From contig NC_088323.1 in the NCBI RefSeq assembly GCF_910592395.1, forward strand, positions 4,154,001 to 4,218,000: 64,000 bases of DNA. Reading direction: 5' to 3'. Within the stretch, counting starts at the first letter, position 1; every line of letters begins with the position of its first letter. The notes beneath the pieces are model-generated. The model searched no databases, was not told the DNA's origin, and was given only the letters and a program-made list of their open reading frames with translations. This DNA comes from Lineus longissimus. Lineage: Eukaryota; Nemertea; Pilidiophora; Heteronemertea; Lineidae. Shown here in pieces: positions 33,549 to 48,400 of the stretch. Position numbers and translations under genes: made by a program.

Positions 33549-35290
33549 AATAATGCGTGAAAAATGTTTTTTCTTGTCGTGTGGGCAAGGACGTTTTTCG
33601 TCGGACAACCTGCATGGTGGCGTCTTCATAAGTGCTTAGACAATCCGAAACTTCTTAACCCCTAGTACTGCAACCTGGTTAAGGCACTTGAGTAGAATAT
33701 GAGAATATCCCAATGGACTGCTGCTGTTTTCTACCAAGCTGTCCTCTTCCGAACATGATAAGTTCGTGGTCTGTCCGTGCGAATTGGCAACGGAAAATAC
33801 AAGCCAAGAAATGATGTTTTTGTCTTAAAAATACCAATACGGGTGGACTGGGTTTCAATGGCAAAAAGCACTGGGGACTCTGCAAATTCACTCTGGCACC
33901 AGCGTCGCGGACAACATTGAATTTAGGAAGTACAATCGGATAAAGATCACACGTTGGAAGTCTTCAGCCTGCGGCCCTGACATCGACACCCATACATACA
34001 CAGTCCACACAAGATTTATTGTGAGGAAACGCATTAGCAATTCTATGAAGTCGCTTTCATATTCTTTTGAGAGCTTCTTGATCTACAGACGGCTGCCGCA
34101 CAATGCACCGGCGACTGGCGATGGAAGTATGACTGCAATTGAAAGCAATGAATTGGAACAGCGTTCATGATATTACGAACTGAATCATATCTTAATGTCA
34201 CAATCGAAGGACGCCGCGGGAGGACGCCCGTGATGGGTTGATTTGATTTGAAGGTTTCTTCGGCACGTGGTTCCGGTTCGCGTGACGATATTGACTTCCG
34301 GTCAAGCTTGATTTGTCTTCAGAACACAGTCATCTATTTTCGCACTCGCTCACGGGGAGGATCTGATCAAAATCAATCAATTGGATATTGAAATTGCGGT
34401 TAAAGTGAAAATATTTTTTGCCCGAAAAGGTGATTAAAGGACTCCAAAATCATACGTTAATGATTAAGTGCCATGTTTTTATAGTGATGAAAATAATCAA
34501 TAATTTGAATAATATCGTATGTCGTCTGCTTAGAAGTCTGGGAATGTGTCGCAATCAACAGCATCTGTTGTCGCTCCTTCGCGGCAGTTTGGTCGAGTGG
34601 TCTCAATCATCGTACATGCGATCTTAGGATAAAGTGAAGAAGGGTGCTGATATCTTGGAATTCTAGCTGTTTGACAAATCTACTGAGGATAAAATCAAGC
34701 TGAAAACACAAGGTCTGTTTTGTATGAATGCGAAAAGTTGCGTTAACTTGTGTATGTTCGAAGTGTGTTGTCTTGCAATCTTTCTTTCGGACGACAAACA
34801 TTGTAGAGTGTCTTCAATGGAAAATTATTTTACTATATACCCCAGTTCTTTCGCTTAGGCCTATCTTTCTTTCGAACCTGTTTGACTTGCGCTCAGAAAC
34901 CTTCTTTGGACAGCTAACGGGTAAACCGTTGGCCATCCATCCGTTCCAAGCTTTTCTTGTACGTAATGACAGTAAGTGTTGAAATAGCCCTATAACTTAA
35001 AATAAATACTCCAATGTATTGACTTTTAAATAGAAATATTTTGATATCAATATCAATTTTCATTCGGTTTTTACATGTCAAAACTGCACAAAGGACCACA
35101 CGCTTTTAGGTGGTGCTTGTAAATGTAGGATTGATAGGCCTATATAAACGATTTTGACCGCCAATCTTTCTTACTGCAGGCCCTACAGTCAGTTAACCGG
35201 AGTATAAAGAAATTGGAGTCAGGAAGATATAAAACATAGCACTAAATATTGTCACATAATATGAATGATGTCAGCGGTGGCATTTCCGTA

Positions 35291-35370
35291 TAACTAATAA
35301 CGGGATTCGAACCCGGTTCCTTGGGTCAATTGCAAAGATTATAGCATTGTGGTGTCGGAAATGATTGTCA
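35291..35370 (-). repeat. tRNA-like (SINE-type) fragment
   Basis: The minus strand of 35318-35301 reads AACCGGGTTCGAATCCCG, a perfect tRNA T-arm with B box GGTTCGAATCC. Upstream sequence (minus strand, 35370-35320) does not provide a convincing A box, D-arm or acceptor stem. Confidence 0.45.
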
Positions 35371-36435
35371 CACTATCATTGTGCAGTGATGTACAGTAGT
35401 GGGAATGGTATAGGTAATACCTTGCTGGGTGGTTGACAAACCCAAACTGTCATTTAAGGGTCATCCATGTCATAAACGCCGGATATAAAACTGTCCTACT
35501 CGTTTCTCGGTCGAATGATCCAATACCACTGAAGCACACAGGCCTATGGACCTTAATGGTGCATTCAAATGATAGTTTATGGGATAATTTTATTTACAAC
35601 AAAATGAAGTTTAGTGTCATAGTACATGTACTCCCGGAATTTAGATAATCATTGGGTCAAAATTATACATGTTGCACACATCATTATAGTATATACTTTA
35701 ACAAGTATATAGAGATATCCGGCATAATGTGAAATGATGAAAGTGCTTCCGTAAAAAATTGACAGTGTCAAATTTAATTTTCATTTTGAAAACATGATAT
35801 GTAGTTCGTCGCTGTCGTTCGTCACAGGTGGGAGTTACGAAACCTGCCCAATACATTTGTATTTTGCGCCTTATATAAACATGTATTTTTCTATTTTCAT
35901 TTAGTAGCTGTGAAATACATATCAAACATTTCAGGAACAACGAACTAAATACATTAAAAACAAAGAAATCATCACAACAGATGAGCAAGAGAAATCTACC
36001 GGCGACTTAGAAAACCTGTAGTCGCCAGGGCGTGCAGTGGCAGACGCGTCGCGACACCTCCAGCCAGCGGGCGGGCATGCTGCGTCAAGACCCCGCCCAA
36101 GACCGCTTAGGCCCTTTTGTCGCCCTATCCCAAATGTGAGAATTGTCGCAAAACTGTCCATTGTCCGATTAAAAACGCCATGACTTGTTTATTCGCAACA
36201 CGGCTGGACTTAATGCGACCTTTACATAATGTCCTATGGTAGCGCGAACTTACAAGGTAATCAGCTTAATAATAAGGCCTATAGTGCTACAGTGACATAG
36301 GCCTAAGCAAGACAGAACGCTCTCTTAGTAACTTGAATACTACAAGTGACTTTACATTAAGAGACCAACGGATAGTATAATTTTTCATGTTTTAGGATAT
36401 CCAACCCGTGGAAAGAAGGGTCTAAAGGGTTTAAA

Positions 36436-39400
36436 ATGCCCGCGGATACAGGACACAGGGATACAAAAAAGGATAAAACTGACTCGAAGGACAAAAGGGA
36501 TAAAACTGACTCGAAGGACAAAAAGGATAAAAAGGGGTTGGATAAGGATAAAAAGTCAGTTGAGAAAATTTTGGATAAAGAAAAGGGACAAGAAAAGGAA
36601 AAGGATCAGGAGCTAAAAAAGCCAAAAGTTGCAAAGAAAAATGAAAAGATTGTTAAGGTGTTCTCTGGTAGGCTTGGGAACCTCCCGCCTGTTGGGGCAA
36701 AGGTGGTTAGGATATTCACAAGTTCGACTTTCACAGGTGAGTGGTGCCGGTTTTCTCCTACATTTTATCACGTGGATAATTCTCCATCTTCATGTAGCTA
36801 TATATACTGTTTGGGACAGGGAAAATTTTCCCAACCGGCAGACAATCAACCTTAATGGAATGATGATTCGTGTTTACACAAACTTTAAATGTCGTGTTTC
36901 AGGAAGTTCAAGATATGAAATTAACGGATTAAAAGATTGGCTCTTAATCCTATCTTTCATGTCATGATCGAATATACCCAATGGATTTATGTTGTCAAAT
37001 CGGCGGTATCTCTCTGAATTCATTAAATGAAATTTATCTTCGTTGGTAAGCTAAGGACCCCACGACTCAGTGGATATATTTGGATGTGGATATACATTGT
37101 ATTTGGATATATGGATATATCTGTCTTCTTTCTCGGCCGACAGGACACAGTTATGCAAATTAGGTGTTATTTGATTTCTTGATGAGGCAATATTTAATGT
37201 GTAAACAAGTTAAATAGTTGTGTTACCGGCGACATAAACTTTGGCAATGGTATATGATTTACCCCCAAAAGTGTTAAGTATGTGCAATTAGGTAAGCGAG
37301 GCCCTTTATACGTACCTGTCTTTCCCACTACATAACTATCCTTCTCCAACCATGTGTGAGTGGGTTTCCATGACCATCAGCGTGCGAAAGACAACGATGG
37401 AAACAATAAACACCAAATAGAATATTATATCGACAGCGATAAATCCAAGAATAAATAAATACTTTTACATTTATTTAGTCTTTACACATCCGTGATAAAA
37501 CTGACACGGATTGTGTCATAACTGTACACTGAGCGTGTGGACGTGTCCATCACGATGGTCACAATATATAAGTAGATATATCAGACCTTTAAGGCACTCG
37601 CTCTACAATTCCTTTATCCCATTGGCTTAACCAACACTTGACCGCTTAATAACGGTTAAATTGGCAATATTTTCAATAAGAAAAAAACGCTGGAAAACGT
37701 TTCTTTGGAATTCAGTCATTTGGTCAAAGCACGTGCCATAATGTAGTATTGTGCCCCTATAATTATCATGATTATACGCTAGCATACTCAAAGCTGAACG
37801 TAACATTACGGTAGACCAGTCGAAATTCTTAGGCCGCCCTAGACAACTAGAAAATATTTACAAGGTTTTTCTTTCAAATATATACCGAAAATCCACGATC
37901 AACAACATCATGTGTGTTTGTACAAGTGACGGGACCGGTGTACTGAAAAAAATGTTCCAATTGCAAACTGAAACAATTGTCAATGGAGACCGTTCGTCCA
38001 TTGGGCATGGTGTAATATTCGACTTTACCGGCCAATGGCCATGTTGCCATCATATTCGACTTCTTGGCCAATGACCGTTGTGACATTTTTCTTGGCCATC
38101 AGCCCATGGCAAGGACATATTCAAATTCTTTGGCCATTGCTGTTTTCAACTTGTTATTGGTCAGTTGGGCTTGATGACCTACATCAAACTTTTCGTCCAC
38201 ATTGGCTATGTCGCAATATTCAACTTATAATATAAATTTGCCAAAAAAATTTGTTCAACGTCGGTCGTGGTGCCATGTTCACCTTCTTGGTATATTGGCC
38301 GCCCATGGTGCTGTATTGAACTTTGTTGGCCACTGGAAATTGTCTTTGGCCACTTTCTTCGCACTGACTCTCTGCCGTGTCTGAGTAGATCGACCCGCAT
38401 TTGAAATCACCACACTTGAGTTGAGCATCATTAATCGACGGAACATCTTGAATATTACCATCAGCAAACAATTAATAAGTTCCCGGGTGTAAATACTCCG
38501 CGAATAACAACCAGTAAATTGCCTGTTCCTGTTCGTTCCTGTTGTCATGACGACTGTTTACCTATGGCGGATGCGACCATCACGTCTCAATGATCACGTC
38601 TACGATTCGTTGCCGGCAACGCAGGCATGATGTTATTCAACCTTTATACATGGGGAAAACATGCTACAAACTGCACGAGGGTCCCCTCTGGTTCCCGCCC
38701 AAGGATCAAAATAATTTGGACTAAAGTCTGAGACTAAAATATGTGATTAATTAATATTATAATTCCTAAGACATACGCTTAATATTCTGTGACGGCAAAT
38801 TCAAATCTAGAATCCAATCTTTTTCTACTTTGAAATCGTTTCGGGGATTATAAGAGGTATGCTTATTTTGCGCATTGAAATGCATAAAGTTGTAAGTAGA
38901 TTCTAAGATTTTCGCCAATACCTCCAAAGAAAGCGTGGCCGGTAAGAAATTAAGACGTTTATTTAATGTAAAAGCGGATTTTCCAGTCGAAGTGATTGTC
39001 TCTGTTGCCCACTAGGGGTTAAATCAAACTACAGCAGTGTAAATGTAAAACACACATATATGTCAGTCCTCAGTAAAATATCTTAAAATAAATAAGAATA
39101 TTTTCTTCGACTAAATCCACGTGTTTGAAAAAATGCTTTTGAGGCTTGTGAAACATGATTATCTTTTTCAAGAACGAAGGTGTTTCTTCGCATTCGACTG
39201 CGTTATCATCGAGACCACACGTCTTCCAACCATGGCACTCGGCACCAGATCGAGAAATGTGATCATCTATACTTTTTTCATCTTCTTAAATTTTCCTCTT
39301 CTTCGTTTTCTTCTTCTTCGTTTTCTGCTGGTGCTGTTAATCCGTTCGCGCTGATATATGTAGCCCCATCACTCTGAAACAAATCAATCCAATGAAACCT

Positions 39401-42400
39401 TTCTCTTCGCAGATACCACCCTCGAGCGGAATTCGTTGATGGAAGATGTCTACCCCAGGCTGAAGGAGTTTTGCCGAGAGAAATATGGTCTCGAGTTTCA
39501 GGTAAAGAATCAAAAATAATTTGGAAGAATTCTGAAAGCCCACGAAAGTGCCAACGTCTACACCTACCCATTGTCTTTCAATCAATGCAGGCGGTCGAAC
39601 AATTGGATAGGCCGCCTTCGCGTTTCGGGGGCTTTGTGAAAAACTCTTATAACCCAAAAAAATAACGCGCACGTTACAACACGATCGCGCACACATTTAC
39701 CCTCTGTGTGCTACCAGCTTTATTGAACATGAACCTTGTCATTTCTGCAGTGTCCATGTACGACGTGGTCTAGGATATCTGTCTCTACCAAAAGGCTATC
39801 AAAACATCCAGTTTCCGTCAAAGTCCTGATAATAACATAATGATGTTGAAAAACTGGCTTTATTGGTTCTACAGTGTGTCTTACACCAGCATGACAGTTA
39901 CACTGGCAAATAATATTTACCTCACAACCGGACCTGAAATCTACTTCAAATATTTGCCTAATTAGATCATGTATTCCTCGCAAACTGCGGCGCGTGGAAC
40001 ATTCCGAAAATGCCAAGAAACCACAAAATGTATTGACCTGGTGCACATGCAGCCACGTGCGAAGGTTAGTATTGGCTTGAGGAATTCAATGCACTGCGCT
40101 GACTGTGGTACATGTACATGTATAGCCAGCCATAGGCACTTGATAAATTAATAAAGTGATATTACGTTTACTGACGTGGCCAATCGATTCCAGATAATCA
40201 TAATGCAAAACATAGCAAATGAGAAAACTGACATCTCTAATAAGTTCTATTTTTGTGAACAATCCAACCCCGAGTACTTAACAAATATCACCTGTGACAG
40301 TTGCGACAGTTGGCTGTGGTTCTTATTACATCGTCAATGTTAGAAACGATGCCGAAGTTAGATTCGCGAGTACATAATCGTAAAGCGTGTCTCCGTAGCC
40401 GCTTTTCAATTTCCTACCTCTGCCGCGCAGGCGCGACTTTCACACACACGTGACCCGTAAATCATTGACTTTCCATTGGCCAATTCAAGGCAAGTGATCC
40501 GCTAAGAGTTGGATGTTATCCGACCATCTTTTCGCTTACGACATCTTCAGAAAACCAATGTTTTCATTCAGAGAAGAAAAAACACCTTGAAAACGAACCC
40601 GAAAAAATTCAAGTATTGGATCGGATCAGTGATCGAGTTGTTAAGACGAAATCTAGAGGTGTCATTCCATAAAGGGCCAATATCTCCCCTAGGGAGATGA
40701 GTCCTTCTGGGACTTAAATTATTGACATTAAGACGACAAAGTCATCATGGAGCCGTGATCAAGAATGCCTCGAAGATGGCTTAATTGGGCTAAGATGGCA
40801 TTCCGTTGGTCAGGTTGATAATAATAAGGAGTTGATCTTACAATTAATCGGACAAGAAGATTAATTGATTTTTTGTCAAATGGGTCTTGAAGATGCCCCT
40901 TTTTAATCGCGAATTTGAACTTAAAACAAATATTTTACATTATCGTTAATTTTTTATTCTTTGTCCGAAATGCTTTGGGCTCTGGAGTGCGAACTATTGA
41001 TTGAACTACAAAAGGCACTTCCCACCAAATATGAGTTACTATCTGGTTGAAATTCATATTCACAGCTCAGGCGGAGGGCCACTTTCAATGGACGTGTTTT
41101 GAGTGCACCCCGGCCGGCTATTTCAGTCATTTTCTATCAGATTTGGCTAAAGAATTTCTTGCAAATGACGTAGTAATTTAGATGCAAAAGGTACCTCTAT
41201 ATAAAAAAACATCATTCAGCGCTCGACATTTTGAGGAAAACATACGGGGCGACCATAACCAGGTTTGATAGAATGAATAAGCACTGGCCGCACTTATGAC
41301 ACCCTGCCGCGGAAATGAAAATACTAGTACCAATAACTGAGAAATATTGCGTTATGAATGTAACGAGCTGTCAGGAGCTGCATATATCAAAATCTATTAG
41401 TTGCTATGGAATCTTTTTCAAATGAATCGTCGCCACCTGACAGTGGCTGATGAAGGTCAGACTATGGATGAGGTATGACCTCAATCTACTTCCAACAGCT
41501 CAAACCCCAATCAGTGGATTCTATTTGATTGCAATCTTACGCCATTGTCAAAGATGGATTCCAGAGTTCCATCACCATGGCAACCTTTGTTCCCATCATG
41601 CCTTGCACGACCCCTTTACTTCCGGGCAATATCCGGTCCTGGTTTATTGAGTTGGAACGGGACAATATTATTTTTGCAAACGTTGATTTATTTGACGTTA
41701 TTCTGCTGGTAATGGCAGATCGAAGAATCGATAATTGCAGCCTAGTTAAAGGCGGCGTTCAACATTTATTTAATTTTCATAATTGCAGTGGGGTGACCAA
41801 TGCATAACTTAAAATACGCCGTTATAAATTAGTTATTCCCACGAGAATTCGATTCGATTTCTCGTCAAATTGTCTATCAAGATGAAGGAATCATCTATTA
41901 CATATGAGACAATTACAAGGCAATAGCATTGTTAGCCCCCCCCCCCTCTCCAAATATTATATTTTGCTTTTGGAAGTGAGATAAAAAAAAACTAAAACAT
42001 TCCTTATAGCGCTTTTCCATGGGTATGTCCTGGCCCGGAGTGCTTGGTCATCCGAATGTCTTCCTGGAAAGAACTAAGAGCCTCGGAAGAAATCCACCAA
42101 ATACCATCTCTCTTAAAACTGAGTGCCTGCAATTAACATCATCTCGTCTTTCAGGTTGTTGACATGCGATGGGGTGTGAGGGATGAGGCTACTGACGATC
42201 ACATGACCACGGATCTATGCATGCAAGAAATCGACACGTGCCAGAGGCTGTCAATGGGACCAAATTTTGTGGTAAGAAGTAAATTTTGGTAATAAAAGAG
42301 AATCATGTATTCGGAAGTGACCATAATCGTTGGAAAATGAGGGTAAGGTAGTTTAATTGACAGAAGCCATTACAGCTTGAAGTCAACATATACGGACCTC

Positions 42401-45400
42401 AGATACTTTAAATTCGTCATTTGACTAAGATAGAAAACCACTCCACGGAGAATCTGTTGCGGGTCTTTCTAATTAGATTGCTAACATAATCACCAACACA
42501 ACGCTAGAATACATTTCTCACTATAAAATATTGGTCAGTTGCCCGTTATCGTATATTTTGCCTCCAATCCAGGTCTTCCTTGGTCAAAAGTATGGCTACC
42601 GCCCAATGCCTGCCACGATCCTGGCGACAGAATTCGACATGATTTGTGAGGTGGCAAAGAATGCTCCAAGTGAGCTGGAGCTTCTGAAGACTTGGTATCA
42701 GAAGGATGAAAACATTATACCTGCGATCTATGTCCTCCAGCCAGTCAGCTCCATCCTTACAAACTATAATAACAAGGTATGCCATTTGGTAAAATCATAT
42801 AATCATGTGGGGTTGTCCAATCAAAAACACCCAATCCTTCTTGGTAATCTTCATGTCAAAATGTGACTGTTCACATAGATTTGTGTCTTTCGTAAGACGA
42901 TTCGTCAGAATATCAGAACCTTTTGCAAATGTACCATGAAAAAGAACAGTGAACCTCTCAGTATAAAATACCAATGAGCAACAATTGTGTCATCTGTAAA
43001 ACGTTTTAACTTGACCATTGATAAATAGCTTTTAAAGAATGGGGTCTGTTGATGACCAAACGATTCTCTGAAGCAGATTGTATAAGGCTCCTTGGGGTCC
43101 TTTGACTTGATTTCGACTGGAAATTAGGGTACATGTAAGACCACGTAGACACTAAGGAATCGAAATTCAACTGATTATAATTTTCATCTTTCCAGCGCCA
43201 TGTGCGACTGCAGGAGGCTGATCAGAACCTCTGGTGGGAGACGATGGGCAAAATCTGCCGAATCTTACGAAAGTGTGCCTACGCCCTGCACCTCACCAAG
43301 AAGCTTGACAAGCAACAGTTGCACAACTACTTCATGTCAGGTAAGAACTTGGAGGATGAAACGATCCTCAGATCTAGAGAATTCTAGTCTCTAGGGACTC
43401 TAGTCTCTAAAATTCTGATGCAGATACCATCACGTCTCGCCCATGTGTGGTGAAGGAAGCTAGTGCCCCTACAATCTTAGAAATAAAGCGTTTCAAAGAC
43501 CATTAAATGTTCTTCAACCATTAGGTTCTTTGGCCAGAACAAATATGCACCCCGAAAACCTGAAAAACCTCTTCGGGATGCACTGAGTTGGCCGAAGAAC
43601 CCCCAAATGGCTATATCTCTAGTGTATGTCATTATCAGCAATACATTTTGACCATTTCATTCTCTTTAAAGTGACGGAACGAGAGGTAGAACGAGGAGTG
43701 CTGCAGCAGGAGAACAACGTGGACCACTGCATCGCCTTTGTCAGATACATCTCCAACGTCAACGTCACAGCTCTCAAATTCGCCTCAAGATTCATGGACT
43801 TCTCCGGCCGAAACCTGGACGACGAGGCATCAAAGTTCCTGAAGTCTTTACGGGATGAGCGCCTCCCGAAGAAACTTCCCGAGTCGAACTGCGTCAAATT
43901 TGATGTAGAGTGGTCCGGCCGGGAGGGAATTGAACCCGGCACACACCAGGAGTACTTGGCGACCTTCTGCAAGGAGTTTCATGACAGAATTGTGAACCTT
44001 GTCGATCGGGCTGTAAAGAAACATGAACAGTTGTCCAGTGATACGGTCTTCACAGAGACGCTGCAGCACCTTCACGCATGTGAGAAGTTCGTGTCGATGT
44101 TTCAAGGTCGGGAGGACGTCGTGGAGAAGGTGCACCAGTACATCTGTGGGAAAAGCCAACAGCCTCTCGTGCTGTTCGGGGAGTCAGGGTGTGGCAAGAC
44201 ATCGCTGTTGGCGAAGAGTGCTAGCATGGTGAGTAGTCATGAATCAGTTGGCCTAACAAATTTGCCAAAAAGCCATTGAGAAAATCTTCTTTCCAGTGCC
44301 CTGTTGTTCAAAACACAATCAAATCGGCGTTATCTCATTCAGTTTGACTCGTAGACTTAATGCCAAGTTAGAGTTAACGCCTACTCGAGGACAATTTTTC
44401 TAGTTTAAAGTTACTCTCAGTCATCCTTCTCAAAGCTCATTAAGAAGAACACTACTCTGACATTGCTACATGTAGCATCATTGAAGCTGTTACTGCGGAT
44501 TATTTCAGTAGATCCGCCTCGTACTGAAAATCTCGGAGAGCCAACCTAGATATTCATTCCTCCATATGCTTTATTACCTTTATCATGTTTTCAGGTTTGT
44601 ACGTGGCTTGGGAAGTGTAAGCCAATCATGGTCCTCCGGTTCCTCGGCACCTCACCAGACAGCTCGACCCTGATGCCACTCTTGACCAGCATCTGTCAGC
44701 AGATAAGCTTCATGTACGACCAACCCAAGGAAGATATCCCGGACGAGCTATCTCCGCTCAGTCAGTACTTCAAGAAGCTACTAGAGTGCGCGACGACGGA
44801 GATGCCATTGGTGCTATACCTCGACTCTTTGGATCAGCTCTCAGGGGCGGAGGGCGCCCATCAGCTTGCGTGGTTGCCAACCGCGTTGCCGGAACATGTG
44901 AAGGTCGTAGTCTCAACTCTCCCGAACTACTATAAATTGCTTGATACGTTGAGAGGCATGATGATAGCTGATTCAAATTTCGTCCAGGTTACCCCTCTCG
45001 GGCCGGATTTAGGAAGCACCATTTTGAAATCATGGTTGAAGAATGCGAATCGTCAGATCGCAGAATTTCAATGGGTAACGGTCAACGAAGCAATCTCCAA
45101 GTGCAACTTGCCACTCTTCGTCAGATTGGTGTTCGATGAAATCTGCAGGTGGCGCTCTTACAACAAACCATCAATGACACAGCTGTCGCATACCATTCAC
45201 GACATCATCATGAAATTGTTCGATAGGATTGAGATTCAACATGGCCGCACTCTCGTGTCTCATGCTCTCGGGTACATCACTGCTTCAAAAAGTGGAATTT
45301 CGGAAGCAGAACTTGAGGACCTACTCTCACTTGATGAGAAGGTTTTGAATGACGTTTACCAGTACCACATTCCACCTGTCCGGCGTATTCCACCTTTGCT

Positions 45401-48400
45401 GTGGACGCGTATTCGAAACGACATGCCCGGATACTTGAGTGAAAGGCAAGCAGACGACATCAACGTCATTGACTGGTACCATAGACAATTCATCGAAGCG
45501 TCCAAAGAACGCTACTTCAGAAATCTAAACTTCGCCAGTGAGTTGCATAGTTCGATCGCCGAGTTCTACCGAGGTACGTACGCCGGGGTCCCGAAGCCGT
45601 TTGAATACACAGAACGCCAGCGTCAGATGTTTCACCTTGCCGATAAGGATGGCGAGTCCGACCGCAGGGTCCCGGCGCAGCCTCTAGTCTTCCGAAACGA
45701 GAAGGGCGAAGTGACCAGGTACAATCTCCGCAAGCTCAACGAGTTGCCCTACCACTTGATCCGATCGCATCGCTATGAAATTCTCTACGATGAAGTATTG
45801 TTCAATTACAAGTGGCTACACGCAAAACTTAGCTGCATGCCACTTCAAAGCGTCCTCGCAGACTTCGAAGATGCCATGAACCACATCAAGGATAAGGATA
45901 TCAAACTAGTTGCAGACGCAATTCGTTTGTCCAGCTCCGTCTTGGTGCAGATTCCCAGTATGATCGGACCACAGATCATAGGCAGACTTCTTCCTTATTA
46001 CTCCAGGAACAGGAAGATAAACTCCCTAATACAGCAATGTGATACAGACGGACTAGAAGATTGCGCCCTTGTTCCGTCGCACCATTGCTTGCACACGCCT
46101 GGCGGCCCGCTGCAGTTCTCTCTTGAAGGCCACCAGTTCGCTCCCTTTGGCATTGCGATAACCTCCGACGCCAAGTACTTGGTCTCTGTATCGAACCGAT
46201 TCATCATCTGGGATCTTGCCACAGCCGATGTGTTCAGGATTGTCACACCTGGAATTGAGGGAATCATGCAGAATCTAGTCATCAGCCAGAACGACAAATA
46301 CGCCGTGAGCTTCACCAACATCAACCAAGTGATAATCTGTTGTATACCAACTGGGGAATACAAGCGAGTGGACAAACCAGTGGACGGGAAAGACCCTATA
46401 CTAGGCACGTCCATCACTACGACTCATTTCGCTGTCTGGTCCATCAGTGAGTGGTGCCTGTACACAGTTGAGGGCAATAGGGTTAGCAGAACGGCTGCAG
46501 TACCGAAAATTCCAATCGTAACAGTCGATTTGAAGACGGAAGAAGAGGTATATGTCATTGCAAACACTGGAGACGAGAATGAATCTGAGATGACCTTGGA
46601 GGTGAGGAACACGAAGGTCAAACCTTTTGACTTCCACAGCTCCATCGTATTGAACAAGAAACGTGACATGATGCTATGCAACATCGGAATAAGTGAGAAC
46701 GCCTTGGTTATATACAAACTCAAGGATGATGCTTGGACACTGGATAAGTCATTCGACAATACTGACAAAATACTCGGACTAACTCTTTCACCTGATGAAA
46801 ACTACATCGTGGCGACCACGTACACTGGCTACAAGAAGTGGAATATCCTTCACGAACACATGAAGCCTAGCTACATGAAACTGCCAACAGGGATTCGCAA
46901 CATACCGCAGAAGAATCAACTGACGAACAGCCTGGTGACATTTACGAAAGACAACCGGTACATGGTTGCAGGAGTCCGGAAGAATCTCTACGTTTGGTCC
47001 ACGGTTACTGGAGAGCTGTACAAGGTCTTAGACGCGCATTTCGGCAGGATCATTGCAATTGCTTCCATCACGCATAGCGCCGACAACATCATTGTCTCAT
47101 CCTCAATGGACAAGTCCATCAAAGTCTGGAACTTTGACAACATTATGGAGAACGTGAATACGATACAAAGAATGGAGAAGCCTGTTGATACAATCAGTAT
47201 TGCCGCCAACGCCTACGTCGGAGCAACTGTGGCGCGAAACTGTGTAGGTATCTGGAACCTTGAGACAGGCGAGCTGAAATCGACGCTTGCACACACTGGG
47301 GCGAGTGCAATAGTCTCGCATGCACTCATTACTGCGAATGCTGAGTACGTTGTCAGCGCTGAGTCTGGGAACGTCTTAATCTGGGACGTTGAGAAGGAGA
47401 AGATGATCAAGATGGACCCACAGAAAGATGTTTTGATGCTGCTTCTTACGGAGGAAGACCAGAAGTACATAGCAGTCTCCAAAGCAGGGCCATTAAAGGC
47501 ATGTGTCATGTGCCGGAGCGTCCCTCAAGGTGAGCAAGTATACACGTATGAGTATTTGTACAAAGGCAGGTTCAAGTCACCGGTGATTTCGAAAGACGGT
47601 ATATATTTGGTTGTACCAGCTAACGAGAAGAAAGGAGCAGATATCCTCAGCCTGTACCACGCTAAGACTGGTACCCACATGTATAACATGTCCTTGAAGT
47701 ATGCCAACTATTTGGACTACAAATTTCTTGTTGCCATGCCTGACAATGCCAACCATGTCGCCATCATCGATGAAGAGAAGGGGAATATTTGGGACATCAA
47801 GAAGAAGACATTCTTGAGGTCAGTGATGCGATGGAATGGCCAGTGTATGTCCACGGGAAAGATTGGACTCTTCGCACCGAACAGAGGAGGTCTAGAGATG
47901 ATCGAGCTGAAACATGGGAAGACCAAGCTGACCTTGCTCCCCAAGGTTGCGGAGGGCGTGTTCAGCGTGATGACCTTATTTACCAAGAACGACCAGCACG
48001 TGCTGTATTACCACTCCGGGCATCGTACAGTGAGGGTCTTCAGGGTTTCCGACGGTAAGCAGATCGCTAACTACAAGGCTCATGCTGATCTTAAAGACAT
48101 GGTCGGGACGCAAGGTGGCGCATCAGTCGTTCTATGCGCAATTGATGGCAGTGTGACAACCTTGACAATCGCAGATCCAGCGGACTCCGGTGGAAAGGAG
48201 ATATTACAAAACCTCAGAGGAAGAATGGAGTTGAATTTCTCACCACTAGCCACGCCGCAGAACAGCCCGAATAAAACTAGTACAACGATTCTTACAGCGC
48301 CAGCAGGATCGCCACCAGCGCCAGGGACGGAGGTCGCGAAGGCCATATCAGGGCCTCCACCATTGACAGTCAACTCAGCCCAAGAAACTCCCGTAGGTTC

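Larger units (their letters stand above)
32593..36395. other. Intergenic region upstream of the NWD gene
   Basis: No credible coding exon. It contains a diverged direct duplication (33254-33341 and 33461-33548) and a tRNA-like fragment near 35301-35320. The NWD first (noncoding) exon and promoter probably lie in its distal part; 36010-36110 is GC/CpG-richer than its surroundings. Confidence 0.4.

Noticed and set aside
34570-34640. TTTGGTCGAGTGGTCTC, similar to a tRNA A box
   Set aside because: No B box or acceptor stem follows at the right distance.
39471-39665. Alternative coding use of the NWD exon 2 region in another frame
   Set aside because: Only the frame with the two-base start at 39413 joins exon 1 and exon 3 and continues the DUF4062-like sequence.
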